A stretch of DNA of 5,173 nt from Alphaproteobacteria bacterium (GTDB taxonomy: Bacteria; Pseudomonadota; Alphaproteobacteria; GCA-2731375), in the NCBI GenBank assembly GCA_028281075.1, contig JANQKO010000392.1, positions 1 through 5,173 of the forward strand, written 5' to 3'. Shown here in pieces: positions 1-5,173 of this stretch. The notes beneath the pieces are model-generated. The model was given only the letters and a program-made list of their open reading frames with translations. It had not been told where the DNA came from and made no database searches. A program made the translations under genes and the position numbers. Each line of letters begins with the position of its first letter. Position 1 is the first letter of the stretch.

Positions 1-353
1 CCGTGGGGCGTGACCACCTCGAGGCCGGCAACTCCGTGGTCCTGGAGGTCGAGGCGCGCGTCGACGGCGAGGAGCCGCGTCTGCCGGTGCAGAAGATCAC
101 ACCGATCGAGAGTTTCTCCGCCGCGGCGCAGGGCAGCATCCGGGTCTTCCTGCGCGATCCATCGCCGCTCGATCCGATCAAGTCGTTGCTGGCGGCGCGC
201 GAGGCCGGACGCGTCAGCGTGTCGCTGCTGCTGAGCCTCGAAGATTGCGGCAAGGAAGTCGAGGTGAGTATTCCGGGTGGTTTTTCAATTGACACGAGCG
301 TCCGCGGCGCGATCAAGGCTGTGCCGGGCGTGGTCGATGTACTCGACCTCTAA
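1..353 (+). CDS. dnaE: DNA polymerase III alpha subunit, C-terminal end (partial)
   Basis: The reading frame is open at the left edge (first complete codon at position 3) and ends with TAA at 351-353, so only about the last 117 residues are present. The GTG at position 3 is an internal valine codon, not a start. What is visible fits the tail of alphaproteobacterial DnaE: the end of an OB-fold-like segment (LEVEARVDGEEPRLPVQKI, about residues 14-32 of the fragment), then the C-terminal domain with IRVFLRDPSPLDPIKSLLA, GRVSVSLLLSL, EVEVSIPGGFSI and a final VPGVVDVLDL. In the family, alpha is the replicative polymerase; its C-terminal region binds the tau clamp-loader subunit and the OB fold contacts single-stranded DNA. 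The catalytic PHP and palm domains would lie upstream and cannot be checked. The gene directly precedes rpsB, an order I associate with Rhodospirillales-like genomes. A DnaE2-type polymerase is less likely given this tail and context. Confidence 0.85.
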   Translation, partial: VGRDHLEAGNSVVLEVEARVDGEEPRLPVQKITPIESFSAAAQGSIRVFLRDPSPLDPIKSLLAAREAGRVSVSLLLSLEDCGKEVEVSIPGGFSIDTSVRGAIKAVPGVVDVLDL

Positions 354-367
354 GCCGTTGGTTCTGC

Positions 368-396
368 TTGCATAGGCCGGCGATTCGGTCTATCTA
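368..396 (+). promoter_or_regulatory. Candidate sigma70-type promoter for rpsB operon
   Basis: A TTGCAT -35-like hexamer at 368-373 is followed, after exactly 17 bases, by TATCTA at 391-396. Each matches three of six consensus positions, but spacing is ideal and alphaproteobacterial housekeeping promoters often deviate in this way. It lies 15 bases after the dnaE stop in a locally A+T-richer stretch, and predicts transcription starting near 402-405, giving an rpsB leader of about 130 bases. This is inferred from pattern alone; no other hexamer pair in the 354-531 spacer looked as good. Confidence 0.5.
372..393 (+). repeat. Inverted repeat within the promoter spacer
   Basis: ATAGGCCG (372-379) and CGGTCTAT (386-393) pair over eight positions around a six-base centre, with one G-T mismatch (a wobble in RNA). 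The dyad fills the gap between the proposed -35 and -10 boxes and runs into the -10. It could be an operator for a dimeric regulator, or a weak hairpin ending dnaE transcription 18 bases after its stop. No immediate T tract follows; the nearest run is TTTTAT at 405-410, so an intrinsic terminator is doubtful. Confidence 0.4.
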
Positions 397-430
397 GCCC
401 TCGATTTTATCCCACACGCGGGTTCGCGGC

Positions 431-474
431 GGGCCGGACAGACAGACCCGGCATGTCGCTCCGGTGTCCGGCCT
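431..474 (+). promoter_or_regulatory. Leader RNA hairpin upstream of rpsB
   Basis: GGCCGGACA (432-440) is the perfect reverse complement of TGTCCGGCC (465-473), a nine-base-pair stem extended by a G431-T474 wobble. Inside it, GACA (441-444) can pair with TGTC (454-457), stacked directly on the outer stem and leaving a seven-base bulge at 458-464 on the 3' side. The element lies wholly in the predicted 5' untranslated region, ending 57 bases before the rpsB start. No T tract follows, so it is not a typical intrinsic terminator. In Gammaproteobacteria S2 represses its own rpsB-tsf mRNA through a structured leader; a similar role here is inference, and I see no sequence match to that leader. Confidence 0.5.
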
Positions 475-519
475 CGGCATTCAGCGGTTGATCGGATATT
501 GCACCCGCGGCGGCAAACC

Positions 520-523
520 GGAG
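520..523 (+). promoter_or_regulatory. Ribosome binding site of rpsB
   Basis: GGAG at 520-523 stands eight bases before the ATG at 532 and fixes that start. An in-frame ATG at 499 would add eleven residues, but it would include this Shine-Dalgarno within the coding region and has no site of its own; the added residues (MHPRRQTGEES) have no counterpart in S2 proteins. Confidence 0.75.
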
Positions 524-531
524 AAGAGAGC

Positions 532-1404
532 ATGAGCGTCGCTGAACTGCCGACTTTCACGATGCGCCAGCTTCTGGAAGCGGGCGTGCATTTCGGGCAC
601 CAGACCCACCGTTGGAATCCGAAGATGGACCCGTTCATCTTCGGGATCCGGAACAATATCCACATCATCGACCTGCGCCAGACCGTGCCCATGCTGCACC
701 GCGGGCTGGCCACCCTGCGCGACGTGGTGTCCGGCGGCGGCCGGGTGCTGTTCGTCGGCACCAAGCGCCAGGCCTCGCAGCAGATCGCCGAGGCGGCGGA
801 GCGCTGCGGCCAGTATTACGTCAATCACCGCTGGCTCGGCGGCATGCTGACGAACTGGAAAACGATCTCGAACTCGATCCGCCGGCTGAACACGCTGGAA
901 GAGCGTCTGGCCGAGGAGAATGTCGGCCTGACGAAGAAGGAGCTGCTTCGCCTGACGCGCGAGCGTGACAAGCTGGTGCGGGCGCTGGGCGGCATCAAGG
1001 AAATGGGCGGCCTGCCCGACATGCTGGTCGTCATCGACACGAACAAGGAAGATATCGCCATCAAGGAAGCGTCCAAGCTGGGCATTCCGGTCCTGGCGAT
1101 CGTCGACAGCAACTGCGATCCGGACATCGTCAGCCATCCGATTCCGGGCAACGACGACGCGGCCCGGGCGATCAGCCTGTACCTGGACCTGGCGGCCCGG
1201 GCGGTGATTTCCGGCCTGCAGCGCGAAATCGCGGCCAGCGGCGAGGATATCGGCGAGGCCGCGGAGCCGGTGGTCGAGGAACTGCCGGCCGAGGACGCGG
1301 CGCCCGCCGACGGCGCGGACGCGCCGGAGACCGCCGCCGACGCCCCGGCGGTCGCGGCCGAAGCCGAGGCCGGCAAACCGGAGGCGGCCGCCGCGACGCC
1401 TTGA
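532..1404 (+). CDS. rpsB: 30S ribosomal protein S2
   Basis: Encodes 290 residues of S2 (uS2), a late-assembling protein on the back of the 30S subunit between head and body, needed for S1 binding in proteobacteria. Family signatures are clear: MRQLLEAGVHFGHQTHRWNP (11-30), KMDPFIFGIRNNIHIIDL (31-48), RVLFVGTKRQAS (71-82), YYVNHRWLGGMLTNWKT (95-111), ALGGIKEMGGLPDMLVVID (151-169) and GIPVLAIVDSNCDPD (184-198) with IPGNDDA (204-210). The coiled-coil protrusion lies around 113-150. The globular domain ends near 230, about where E. coli S2 (about 240 residues) ends. After it comes an extra 60-residue Ala/Glu/Asp/Pro-rich tail (231-290), probably disordered and strongly acidic; such tails are common in alphaproteobacterial S2. 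First gene of the proposed transcript, 68 bases before tsf, the usual partner. Start chosen by GGAG eight bases upstream. Confidence 0.97.
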   Translation: MSVAELPTFTMRQLLEAGVHFGHQTHRWNPKMDPFIFGIRNNIHIIDLRQTVPMLHRGLATLRDVVSGGGRVLFVGTKRQASQQIAEAAERCGQYYVNHRWLGGMLTNWKTISNSIRRLNTLEERLAEENVGLTKKELLRLTRERDKLVRALGGIKEMGGLPDMLVVIDTNKEDIAIKEASKLGIPVLAIVDSNCDPDIVSHPIPGNDDAARAISLYLDLAARAVISGLQREIAASGEDIGEAAEPVVEELPAEDAAPADGADAPETAADAPAVAAEAEAGKPEAAAATP

Positions 1405-1472
1405 GATCGGGATTGGAGTTTCTGCGGCGCGGCCATGGTGTTAGCGGACGTTTCTAGGCAAGAGGATCAGTT

Positions 1473-2399
1473 ATGACGAATATCACGGCGGCGCTCGTCA
1501 AGGAGCTACGCGACAAAACCGGCGCCGGCATGATGGACTGCAAGAAGGCCTTGCAGGAAAACGCGGGCGACATGGAGGCGGCGGTCGACTGGCTGCGCTC
1601 CAAGGGATTGGCCGCGGCGGCGAAGAAGGCCGGCCGCGTCGCCGCCGAGGGACTGGTCGCGGTCGATGCGGACGGGACCGCCGGCGCCGTCGTCGAGGTC
1701 AATTCCGAGACCGATTTCGTCGCCCGCAACGAGCAGTTTCAGGGCTTCGTCGCCAACATGGCGGCTCTGGCCAAGTCCGCCGGCGGCGATATCGCGGCGC
1801 TGCAGGCGGCGGACTATCCCGGCACCGGCCGCAACGTCGCCGACGAGCTGACGCAGCTGATCGCGACTATCGGCGAGAATATGAGCCTGCGCCGCGCGGC
1901 GGTGATCAACGTCGACAGTGGCGTCGTCGGCAGCTACGTGCACGGCGCCGTCCGGCCCGGCATGGGCCGCATCGGCGTGCTGGTCGGCCTCAACTCGGCC
2001 GGCGATTCGGCGAAGCTGGCCGAGCTCGGCAAGCAGATCGCCATGCATATCGCCGCCGCCTCGCCGGAATCGGTCAGCGTCGACGACCTGGACCCGGCCG
2101 CCGTCGAGCGCGAGCGCAGCGTCCTGGTGGAGCAGGCGCGCGAATCGGGCAAGCCCGAGAACATCATCGAGAAGATGGTCGAGGGCCGCCTGCGCAAGTT
2201 CTACGAAGAGGTCGTGCTGCAGCAGCAGACCTGGGTGCATGACGGCGAGCGGACCGTGGCCAAGGTTCTGGAGGACGCCGGGCGGGAGGTCGGCGCCGAG
2301 GTGAAGATCACGGCATTCGTCCGCTTTTCGCTGGGCGAGGGGATCGAGAAGCAGGAGGCCGACTTCGCCGCCGAGGTCGCCGCGCAGGTCGCCGGCTGA
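1473..2399 (+). CDS. tsf: Translation elongation factor Ts
   Basis: Encodes 308 residues of EF-Ts, the cytoplasmic guanine-nucleotide exchange factor that recharges EF-Tu from GDP to GTP form. The N-terminal UBA-like domain (about 1-55) contains LRDKTGAGMMDCKKAL (12-27) and the DWLRSKGL segment (39-46). The linker to the core holds EVNSETDFVARNEQF (75-89), whose TDFV (80-83) inserts near the EF-Tu G domain. The core has IGENMSLRR (133-141), SYVHG (154-158) with the conserved His157, IAMHIAA (189-195), and the dimerisation/coiled-coil region beginning SGKPENIIEKMVEGRLRKF (225-243). A C-terminal FVRFSLGEGIEK stretch (282-293) and DFAAEVAA end the protein as in E. coli. It is longer than the E. 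coli protein (283 residues), partly through extra residues between HGA and RIGVL (160-165). AGAGGA at 1461-1466 sits six bases before the ATG. The 68-base gap after rpsB shows no convincing terminator. Confidence 0.97.
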   Translation: MTNITAALVKELRDKTGAGMMDCKKALQENAGDMEAAVDWLRSKGLAAAAKKAGRVAAEGLVAVDADGTAGAVVEVNSETDFVARNEQFQGFVANMAALAKSAGGDIAALQAADYPGTGRNVADELTQLIATIGENMSLRRAAVINVDSGVVGSYVHGAVRPGMGRIGVLVGLNSAGDSAKLAELGKQIAMHIAAASPESVSVDDLDPAAVERERSVLVEQARESGKPENIIEKMVEGRLRKFYEEVVLQQQTWVHDGERTVAKVLEDAGREVGAEVKITAFVRFSLGEGIEKQEADFAAEVAAQVAG

Positions 2400-2400
2400 C

Positions 2401-2460
2401 GCCGGCCGGTGCGGCCATGCCGGGATTGTAGTAGGTTTCCGGTGATTTTCGGGGGCCGGC
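2401..2460 (+). promoter_or_regulatory. Competing hairpins in the tsf-pyrH gap
   Basis: Five bases after the tsf stop, GGCCG (2404-2408) can pair with CGGCC (2412-2416) around a three-base loop. Alternatively GCCGGCC (2401-2407) is the exact reverse complement of GGCCGGC (2454-2460), a longer-range seven-pair stem that excludes the first. Between them lies an A+T-richer patch (2424-2450). Neither stem is followed by a T tract, so this is not a standard terminator. I found no convincing -35/-10 pair for a separate pyrH promoter; TGTAGT at 2427-2432 resembles a -10 box but lacks a partner. In a G+C-rich genome such pairings arise by chance. Confidence 0.25.
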
Positions 2461-2467
2461 ACCACGA

Positions 2468-2509
2468 ATGCCGACACTGACGATCGCCAAGGTCATGCCG
2501 CCTGGATAG
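2468..2509 (+). CDS. Possible 13-codon leader ORF upstream of pyrH
   Basis: An ATG at 2468 opens a frame reading MPTLTIAKVMPPG and closes with TAG at 2507-2509, only five bases before the pyrH ATG and in a different frame. Most third positions are G or C, as in the neighbouring genes, and the close stop-to-start distance would allow translational coupling. Against it, the only purine-rich sequence upstream is GGGGG at 2451-2455, too far and too unlike a Shine-Dalgarno to be persuasive, and the peptide resembles nothing I recognise. It may be chance. Confidence 0.2.
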   Translation: MPTLTIAKVMPPG

Positions 2510-2514
2510 CCGCG

Positions 2515-3264
2515 ATGACAAGTTCCGAAGCCAGCCCCGCTCCCTCCGCCGCCCAATATCGACGGGTGCTTCTGAAGGTGTCCGGGGAAGCCCTGATGGG
2601 CGACGGCGATTACGGCATCGACTTCGACACGGTGCGGCAGATCGCCGGCGATATCCGCCAGGTGGCCGATCTCGGCGTCGAGGTCTGCCTGGTCATCGGC
2701 GGCGGCAACATCTTCCGGGGCATCTCGGCCGCGACCGTCGGCATGGAGCGGGCCAGCGCCGACTACATGGGCATGCTGGCGACAGTGATCAACGCGCTGG
2801 CGGTGCAGAACGCGATCGAGGCGCAGGGGCTGGAGACGCGGGTGCTGTCGGCCATTCCCATGTCGACGGTCTGCGAACCCTATATCCGCCGGCGCGCCGT
2901 GCGGCATATCGAGAAGGGGCGGGTGGTAATCTTCGCCGCCGGCACCGGCAATCCGTTCTTCACCACCGACACCACGGCCGCGTTGCGCGCGGCCGAGATG
3001 GGCTGCGACCTGCTGCTGAAGGCGACCCAGGTCGACGGCGTCTACAGCGCCGATCCGAAGGTCGATGCCGGGGCCACGCGCTATGACCGGCTGACCTATC
3101 ACGAGGTCCTGGCCCGCGACCTGCGGGTGATGGACGCCTCGGCGATCTCGCTTGCCCGCGAAAACAATATTCCGATACTGGTGTTCTCCATACACAATCC
3201 GGGAGCGTTCGCCGACGTGGTATCCGGGCACGGACGCTTCACGATCATCACGGAGGGAGACTGA
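2515..3264 (+). CDS. pyrH: UMP kinase (uridylate kinase)
   Basis: Encodes 249 residues of the bacterial amino-acid-kinase-type UMP kinase, which phosphorylates UMP to UDP with ATP in pyrimidine nucleotide synthesis; the family forms cytoplasmic hexamers activated by GTP and inhibited by UTP. Motifs run in order: RVLLKVSGEALMG (17-29) with the phosphate-binding Lys21, VIGGGNIFRG (60-69), the UMP-binding region ADYMGMLATVINALA (82-96), SAIPMSTVC (112-120), AAGTGNPFFTTDTTAALRA (141-159), and LLLKATQVDGVYSADP (166-181) around the nucleotide site. Length matches the family (E. coli 241), with a Ser/Ala/Pro-rich N-terminus about eight residues longer. The start is weakly marked: only GGA at 2504-2506 lies at a suitable distance, but no better in-frame start exists. 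A 115-base gap separates it from tsf, while frr follows after three bases. This kinase next to frr is a very widely conserved pair. Confidence 0.97.
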   Translation: MTSSEASPAPSAAQYRRVLLKVSGEALMGDGDYGIDFDTVRQIAGDIRQVADLGVEVCLVIGGGNIFRGISAATVGMERASADYMGMLATVINALAVQNAIEAQGLETRVLSAIPMSTVCEPYIRRRAVRHIEKGRVVIFAAGTGNPFFTTDTTAALRAAEMGCDLLLKATQVDGVYSADPKVDAGATRYDRLTYHEVLARDLRVMDASAISLARENNIPILVFSIHNPGAFADVVSGHGRFTIITEGD

Positions 3265-3267
3265 GCC

Positions 3268-3825
3268 ATGGCGGAACCGGACCTTGCCGACCTGAAGCGA
3301 CGGATGAATGGCGCTCTGGAGGTTCTGCGGCAGGAGTTCGGCGGCCTGCGCACCGGCCGGGCGTCGACCAGCCTGCTGGAACCGGTGACGGTCGACGCCT
3401 ATGGCAGCCAGATGCCGATGAACCAGGTCGGTACCGTCAGCGCGCCGGAGCCGCGAATGCTGACGGTGCAGGTCTGGGACAAGTCGCTGGTCGGCGCCGT
3501 CGAGAAGGCCATCCGCGACTCCAGTCTCGGCCTCAATCCGGCCTCCGACGGCCAGCTCGTCCGGGTGCCGATCCCGGAGCTGACCGAGGAACGCCGGCAG
3601 GAAATGACGAAGGTCGCCGGCAAGTATGCCGAACAGACCCGCGTGGCCGTGCGCAATGTCCGCCGCGACGGCATGGAACTGCTGAAGCGCATGGAAAAAG
3701 ACCACGAGATCAGCGAGGACGAGCATCGCCATTGGGGGCAGGAGATCCAGAAGATCACCGACGAACTGATCGGGAAAATCGATGACGCTCTTGCGACCAA
3801 GGAAAAGGAAATCATGCAGGTCTGA
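3268..3825 (+). CDS. frr: Ribosome recycling factor
   Basis: Encodes 185 residues, the same length as E. coli RRF and collinear with it. RRF acts with EF-G after termination to split the post-termination 70S ribosome so that it can start again. Domain I, the three-helix bundle, is formed by about 1-30 and 105-185; domain II, a beta/alpha/beta insert, by about 31-104. Conserved landmarks are LRTGRAS (27-33), AVEKAIRDSSLGLNP (77-91), RVPIPELTEERR (99-110), and AVRNVRRDG (127-135) with Arg132, which is important for ribosome binding in E. coli. The end, ATKEKEIMQV, matches the family C-terminus. GGAGGGAGA (3252-3260), inside the end of pyrH, provides the ribosome binding site, and the three-base gap after the pyrH stop suggests translational coupling. 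uppS begins four bases after the stop. Confidence 0.97.
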   Translation: MAEPDLADLKRRMNGALEVLRQEFGGLRTGRASTSLLEPVTVDAYGSQMPMNQVGTVSAPEPRMLTVQVWDKSLVGAVEKAIRDSSLGLNPASDGQLVRVPIPELTEERRQEMTKVAGKYAEQTRVAVRNVRRDGMELLKRMEKDHEISEDEHRHWGQEIQKITDELIGKIDDALATKEKEIMQV

Positions 3826-3829
3826 CGCC

Positions 3830-4564
3830 ATGTCGACCGCACCAGCCCGCAAACCGGACCCCGGTCCGCCGGCCCATGTCGCCATCATCATGGACGGCAA
3901 CGGCCGCTGGGCGAAGGCCAGGGGCCTGCCGCGCATCGCCGGGCACCAGCGCGGCTCCGAGGCCGTCCGGCGGGTCGTCGAGGGCGCGCAGGACCTGGGC
4001 ATCGGCTACCTGACGCTGTACGCCTTTTCGTCCGAGAACTGGAAGCGGCCGCCCTCGGAGGTCGAGGACCTGATGGGGCTGCTGCGGGTCTATCTGCGGC
4101 GCGAGCTGGCGGCGCTGCATCGCAACGGCGTCCGGGTCCGCTTCATCGGCGAGCGCCATGGCCTGGCGGACGACATCGTGTCGCTGATCGACGAGGCCGA
4201 GAACCGGACCGCCGACAATGCCGGGCTGACGCTGATCATCGCGCTGAACTACGGCAGCCATAACGAAATCGTCCGCGCGGCGCGGGCGATCGCGCGCGAT
4301 GCCGCCGCCGGGCGCCTGCGGCCGGACGAGATCGACGAGACGCGGTTCGCCGGCTACCTGCAGACCATCGACATCCCGGACCCCGATATCCTGATCCGCA
4401 CGAGCGGCGAGCAGCGGCTGAGCAACTTTCTGCTGTGGCAGTCGGCCTATACCGAGCTGGTGTTCATGGACACGCTCTGGCCCGACTTCAACAAGCAGAA
4501 CCTGGCGGAGGCGATCGATGAGTTCCACGGCCGCGAGCGGCGATACGGCGCCACGAGTGGCTGA
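3830..4564 (+). CDS. uppS: Isoprenyl transferase (undecaprenyl diphosphate synthase)
   Basis: Encodes 244 residues of a cis-prenyltransferase that adds isopentenyl units to farnesyl diphosphate, in the family usually making the C55 carrier lipid for peptidoglycan and surface polysaccharides. Motifs: HVAIIMDGNGRWAK (16-29) with the catalytic Asp22, GHQRGSEAVR (38-47), YAFSSENWKRP (64-74), ALNYGSHNEIVRA (138-150), DPDILIRTSGEQRLSNF (184-200), LLWQSAYTEL (201-210) and LWPDF (216-220). The RTSGE..R..NF block binds the isopentenyl diphosphate substrate. Length agrees with E. coli UppS (253). The start at 3830 is preferred over an in-frame ATG at 3782 that lies inside frr, since the extra sixteen residues are Arg/Lys-rich read-through with no family match. 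The ribosome binding site is weak (AGG, 3818-3820), consistent with coupling to frr. Its 3' end overlaps cdsA by 47 bases. Product chain length cannot be read from sequence with certainty. Confidence 0.95.
   Translation: MSTAPARKPDPGPPAHVAIIMDGNGRWAKARGLPRIAGHQRGSEAVRRVVEGAQDLGIGYLTLYAFSSENWKRPPSEVEDLMGLLRVYLRRELAALHRNGVRVRFIGERHGLADDIVSLIDEAENRTADNAGLTLIIALNYGSHNEIVRAARAIARDAAAGRLRPDEIDETRFAGYLQTIDIPDPDILIRTSGEQRLSNFLLWQSAYTELVFMDTLWPDFNKQNLAEAIDEFHGRERRYGATSG
4507..4511 (+). promoter_or_regulatory. Ribosome binding site of cdsA inside uppS
   Basis: GGAGG at 4507-4511 stands six bases before the ATG at 4518, within the uppS coding region. It is among the best Shine-Dalgarno matches in the window and favours this start over the in-frame GTG at 4557, which has no purine-rich sequence at the right distance. 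Confidence 0.65.
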
Positions 4565-5173
4565 CGCCACGGCCGGCAATCTGCGGCTGCGCGTCATCTC
4601 GGCCGCGGTCCTGATCCCGGTCGCCGTCACGCTGGTCGTCCTCGGGAGCTGGTGGTTCACCGGCCTGGTCGCGGTCGCCGGCCTGCTGATGGCGCATGAA
4701 TGGGACCGCCTGACGGGCGGGAGCGGCACCGGCCCGGCGGGACTGGCACTGGCCGCGCTGCTGCCGGCGGCGGCTCTCCTGACCGCCGGCGGCCCGCCGA
4801 TGACGGCCGTCTACCTGCTGCTGGCGGCGCTGCCGTTGATGGCGATCCTGGCGCGCTGGCGCGGCCGCCGGCCGGTCTGGCCGATGCTGGGCGTGCTCTG
4901 GCTGGGGTTGCCGTGCATCGCCGCCGTCTGGCTGCGCGACCTGCCCGGCGTCGGTCTCGAGGCCGTGCTCTGGGTGCTGGTCCTGGTCTGGGCCAGCGAC
5001 AGCGGCGCCTATGCCGCCGGCCGCGGCATTGGCGGGCCGAAACTGGCGCCGCGCATCAGCCCCAACAAGACCTGGGCCGGCCTGGCCGGCGGCGTGGCCG
5101 GCGCCGCCATCGTCGGCGCCGTGGCGGCGAAGACGACGGGGCTGGGCGGCATGCCGGGGCTGGGCCTGGTCAG
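4518..5173 (+). CDS. cdsA: Phosphatidate cytidylyltransferase (partial, N-terminal part)
   Basis: An open frame of 218 codons runs without a stop from ATG 4518 to the right edge; the C-terminal part is outside the window. The family makes CDP-diacylglycerol from phosphatidate and CTP at the inner membrane, the precursor of all phospholipids. The translation is very hydrophobic, with probable membrane segments near 26-43, 47-59, 74-91, 96-113, 122-139, 147-160 and 186-204. A CdsA-like block, WASDSGAYAAGRGIGGPKL (158-176) followed by ISPNKTWAGLAGG (180-192), matches the family's Asp-containing and SP-KTW-G--GG motifs. The diagnostic C-terminal signature with K-D and H-G-G-D-R-D residues would lie beyond the edge. 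The start is set by GGAGG six bases upstream and gives a 47-base overlap with uppS; a GTG at 4557 would shorten the protein by 13 residues and the overlap to 8 bases. UppS-CdsA adjacency is the standard order and supports the call. Confidence 0.93.
   Translation, partial: MSSTAASGDTAPRVADATAGNLRLRVISAAVLIPVAVTLVVLGSWWFTGLVAVAGLLMAHEWDRLTGGSGTGPAGLALAALLPAAALLTAGGPPMTAVYLLLAALPLMAILARWRGRRPVWPMLGVLWLGLPCIAAVWLRDLPGVGLEAVLWVLVLVWASDSGAYAAGRGIGGPKLAPRISPNKTWAGLAGGVAGAAIVGAVAAKTTGLGGMPGLGLV

Noticed and set aside
499..531. Upstream in-frame start for rpsB at 499
   Set aside because: It has no ribosome binding site, would swallow the GGAG at 520-523, and adds residues foreign to S2.
511..1383. 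Exact 13-base repeat CGGCAAACCGGAG at 511-523 (over the rpsB ribosome binding site) and 1371-1383 (end of rpsB)
   Set aside because: One such match in five kilobases of G+C-biased sequence is near chance expectation, and the second copy falls in the low-complexity coding tail. No further copies were noticed.
1405..1472. Search for an attenuator or terminator between rpsB and tsf
   Set aside because: The E. coli operon has partial termination here, but in this 68-base gap I found no stable hairpin followed by T residues, only the ribosome binding site of tsf.
3782..3829. Upstream in-frame start for uppS at 3782
   Set aside because: It lies inside the frr coding region with no ribosome binding site of its own, and the added Arg/Lys-rich residues do not match the family; ATG 3830 gives the normal length.
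2308..4002. 564-codon open frame on the minus strand opposite pyrH and frr
   Set aside because: It lies antisense to well-identified conserved genes, is very rich in Arg, His, Asp and Gly without recognisable motifs, and is the usual by-product of high G+C at third codon positions. The same applies to minus-strand frames at 1506-2477, 3812-4729, 481-1137 and 825-1436.
1..5173. Search for mobile elements, CRISPR arrays, tRNA or rRNA genes, toxin-antitoxin pairs or defence genes
   Set aside because: Every stretch is accounted for by conserved housekeeping genes and short spacers. No regularly spaced repeats, terminal inverted repeats with a transposase, tRNA-like sequence or compositional break was seen, so I do not claim a new system.

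Overview
This is a high-G+C stretch (roughly two-thirds G+C by eye) of a bacterial core chromosome, most likely from an alphaproteobacterium of the Rhodospirillales type. The evidence is the gene order dnaE, rpsB, tsf, pyrH, frr, uppS, cdsA, the alphaproteobacterial style of the proteins (a long Ala/Glu-rich tail on ribosomal protein S2, a 308-residue EF-Ts with a small insertion after its SYVHG motif) and the strong G/C preference at third codon positions. All genes lie on the + strand. Nothing in the window looks mobile, phage-derived or recently acquired.

Layout: 1-353 is the 3' end of dnaE (replicative DNA polymerase III alpha subunit). Positions 354-531 are a non-coding regulatory spacer holding a plausible sigma70-type promoter (368-396), a dyad sitting inside that promoter (372-393) and a strong leader hairpin (431-474) before rpsB. 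rpsB (532-1404) and tsf (1473-2399) follow, 68 bases apart. A second non-coding gap, 2400-2514, contains competing G+C-rich hairpins and a possible 13-codon leader ORF. Then comes a tightly packed block: pyrH (2515-3264), frr (3268-3825, 3-base gap), uppS (3830-4564, 4-base gap) and cdsA (from 4518, overlapping uppS by 47 bases and running off the right edge).

Functionally the cluster joins translation (S2, EF-Ts, ribosome recycling factor) to nucleotide supply (UMP kinase) and to the first steps of envelope lipid synthesis (undecaprenyl diphosphate for peptidoglycan and polysaccharide export, CDP-diacylglycerol for phospholipids). The short gaps and the overlap from pyrH onward point to one co-transcribed, translationally coupled unit; the promoter before rpsB probably drives the whole set, with possible extra control in the tsf-pyrH gap.

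I do not see an undescribed system here. The items worth a second look are regulatory: the rpsB leader structure, the promoter dyad, the tsf-pyrH gap and the long uppS/cdsA overlap.
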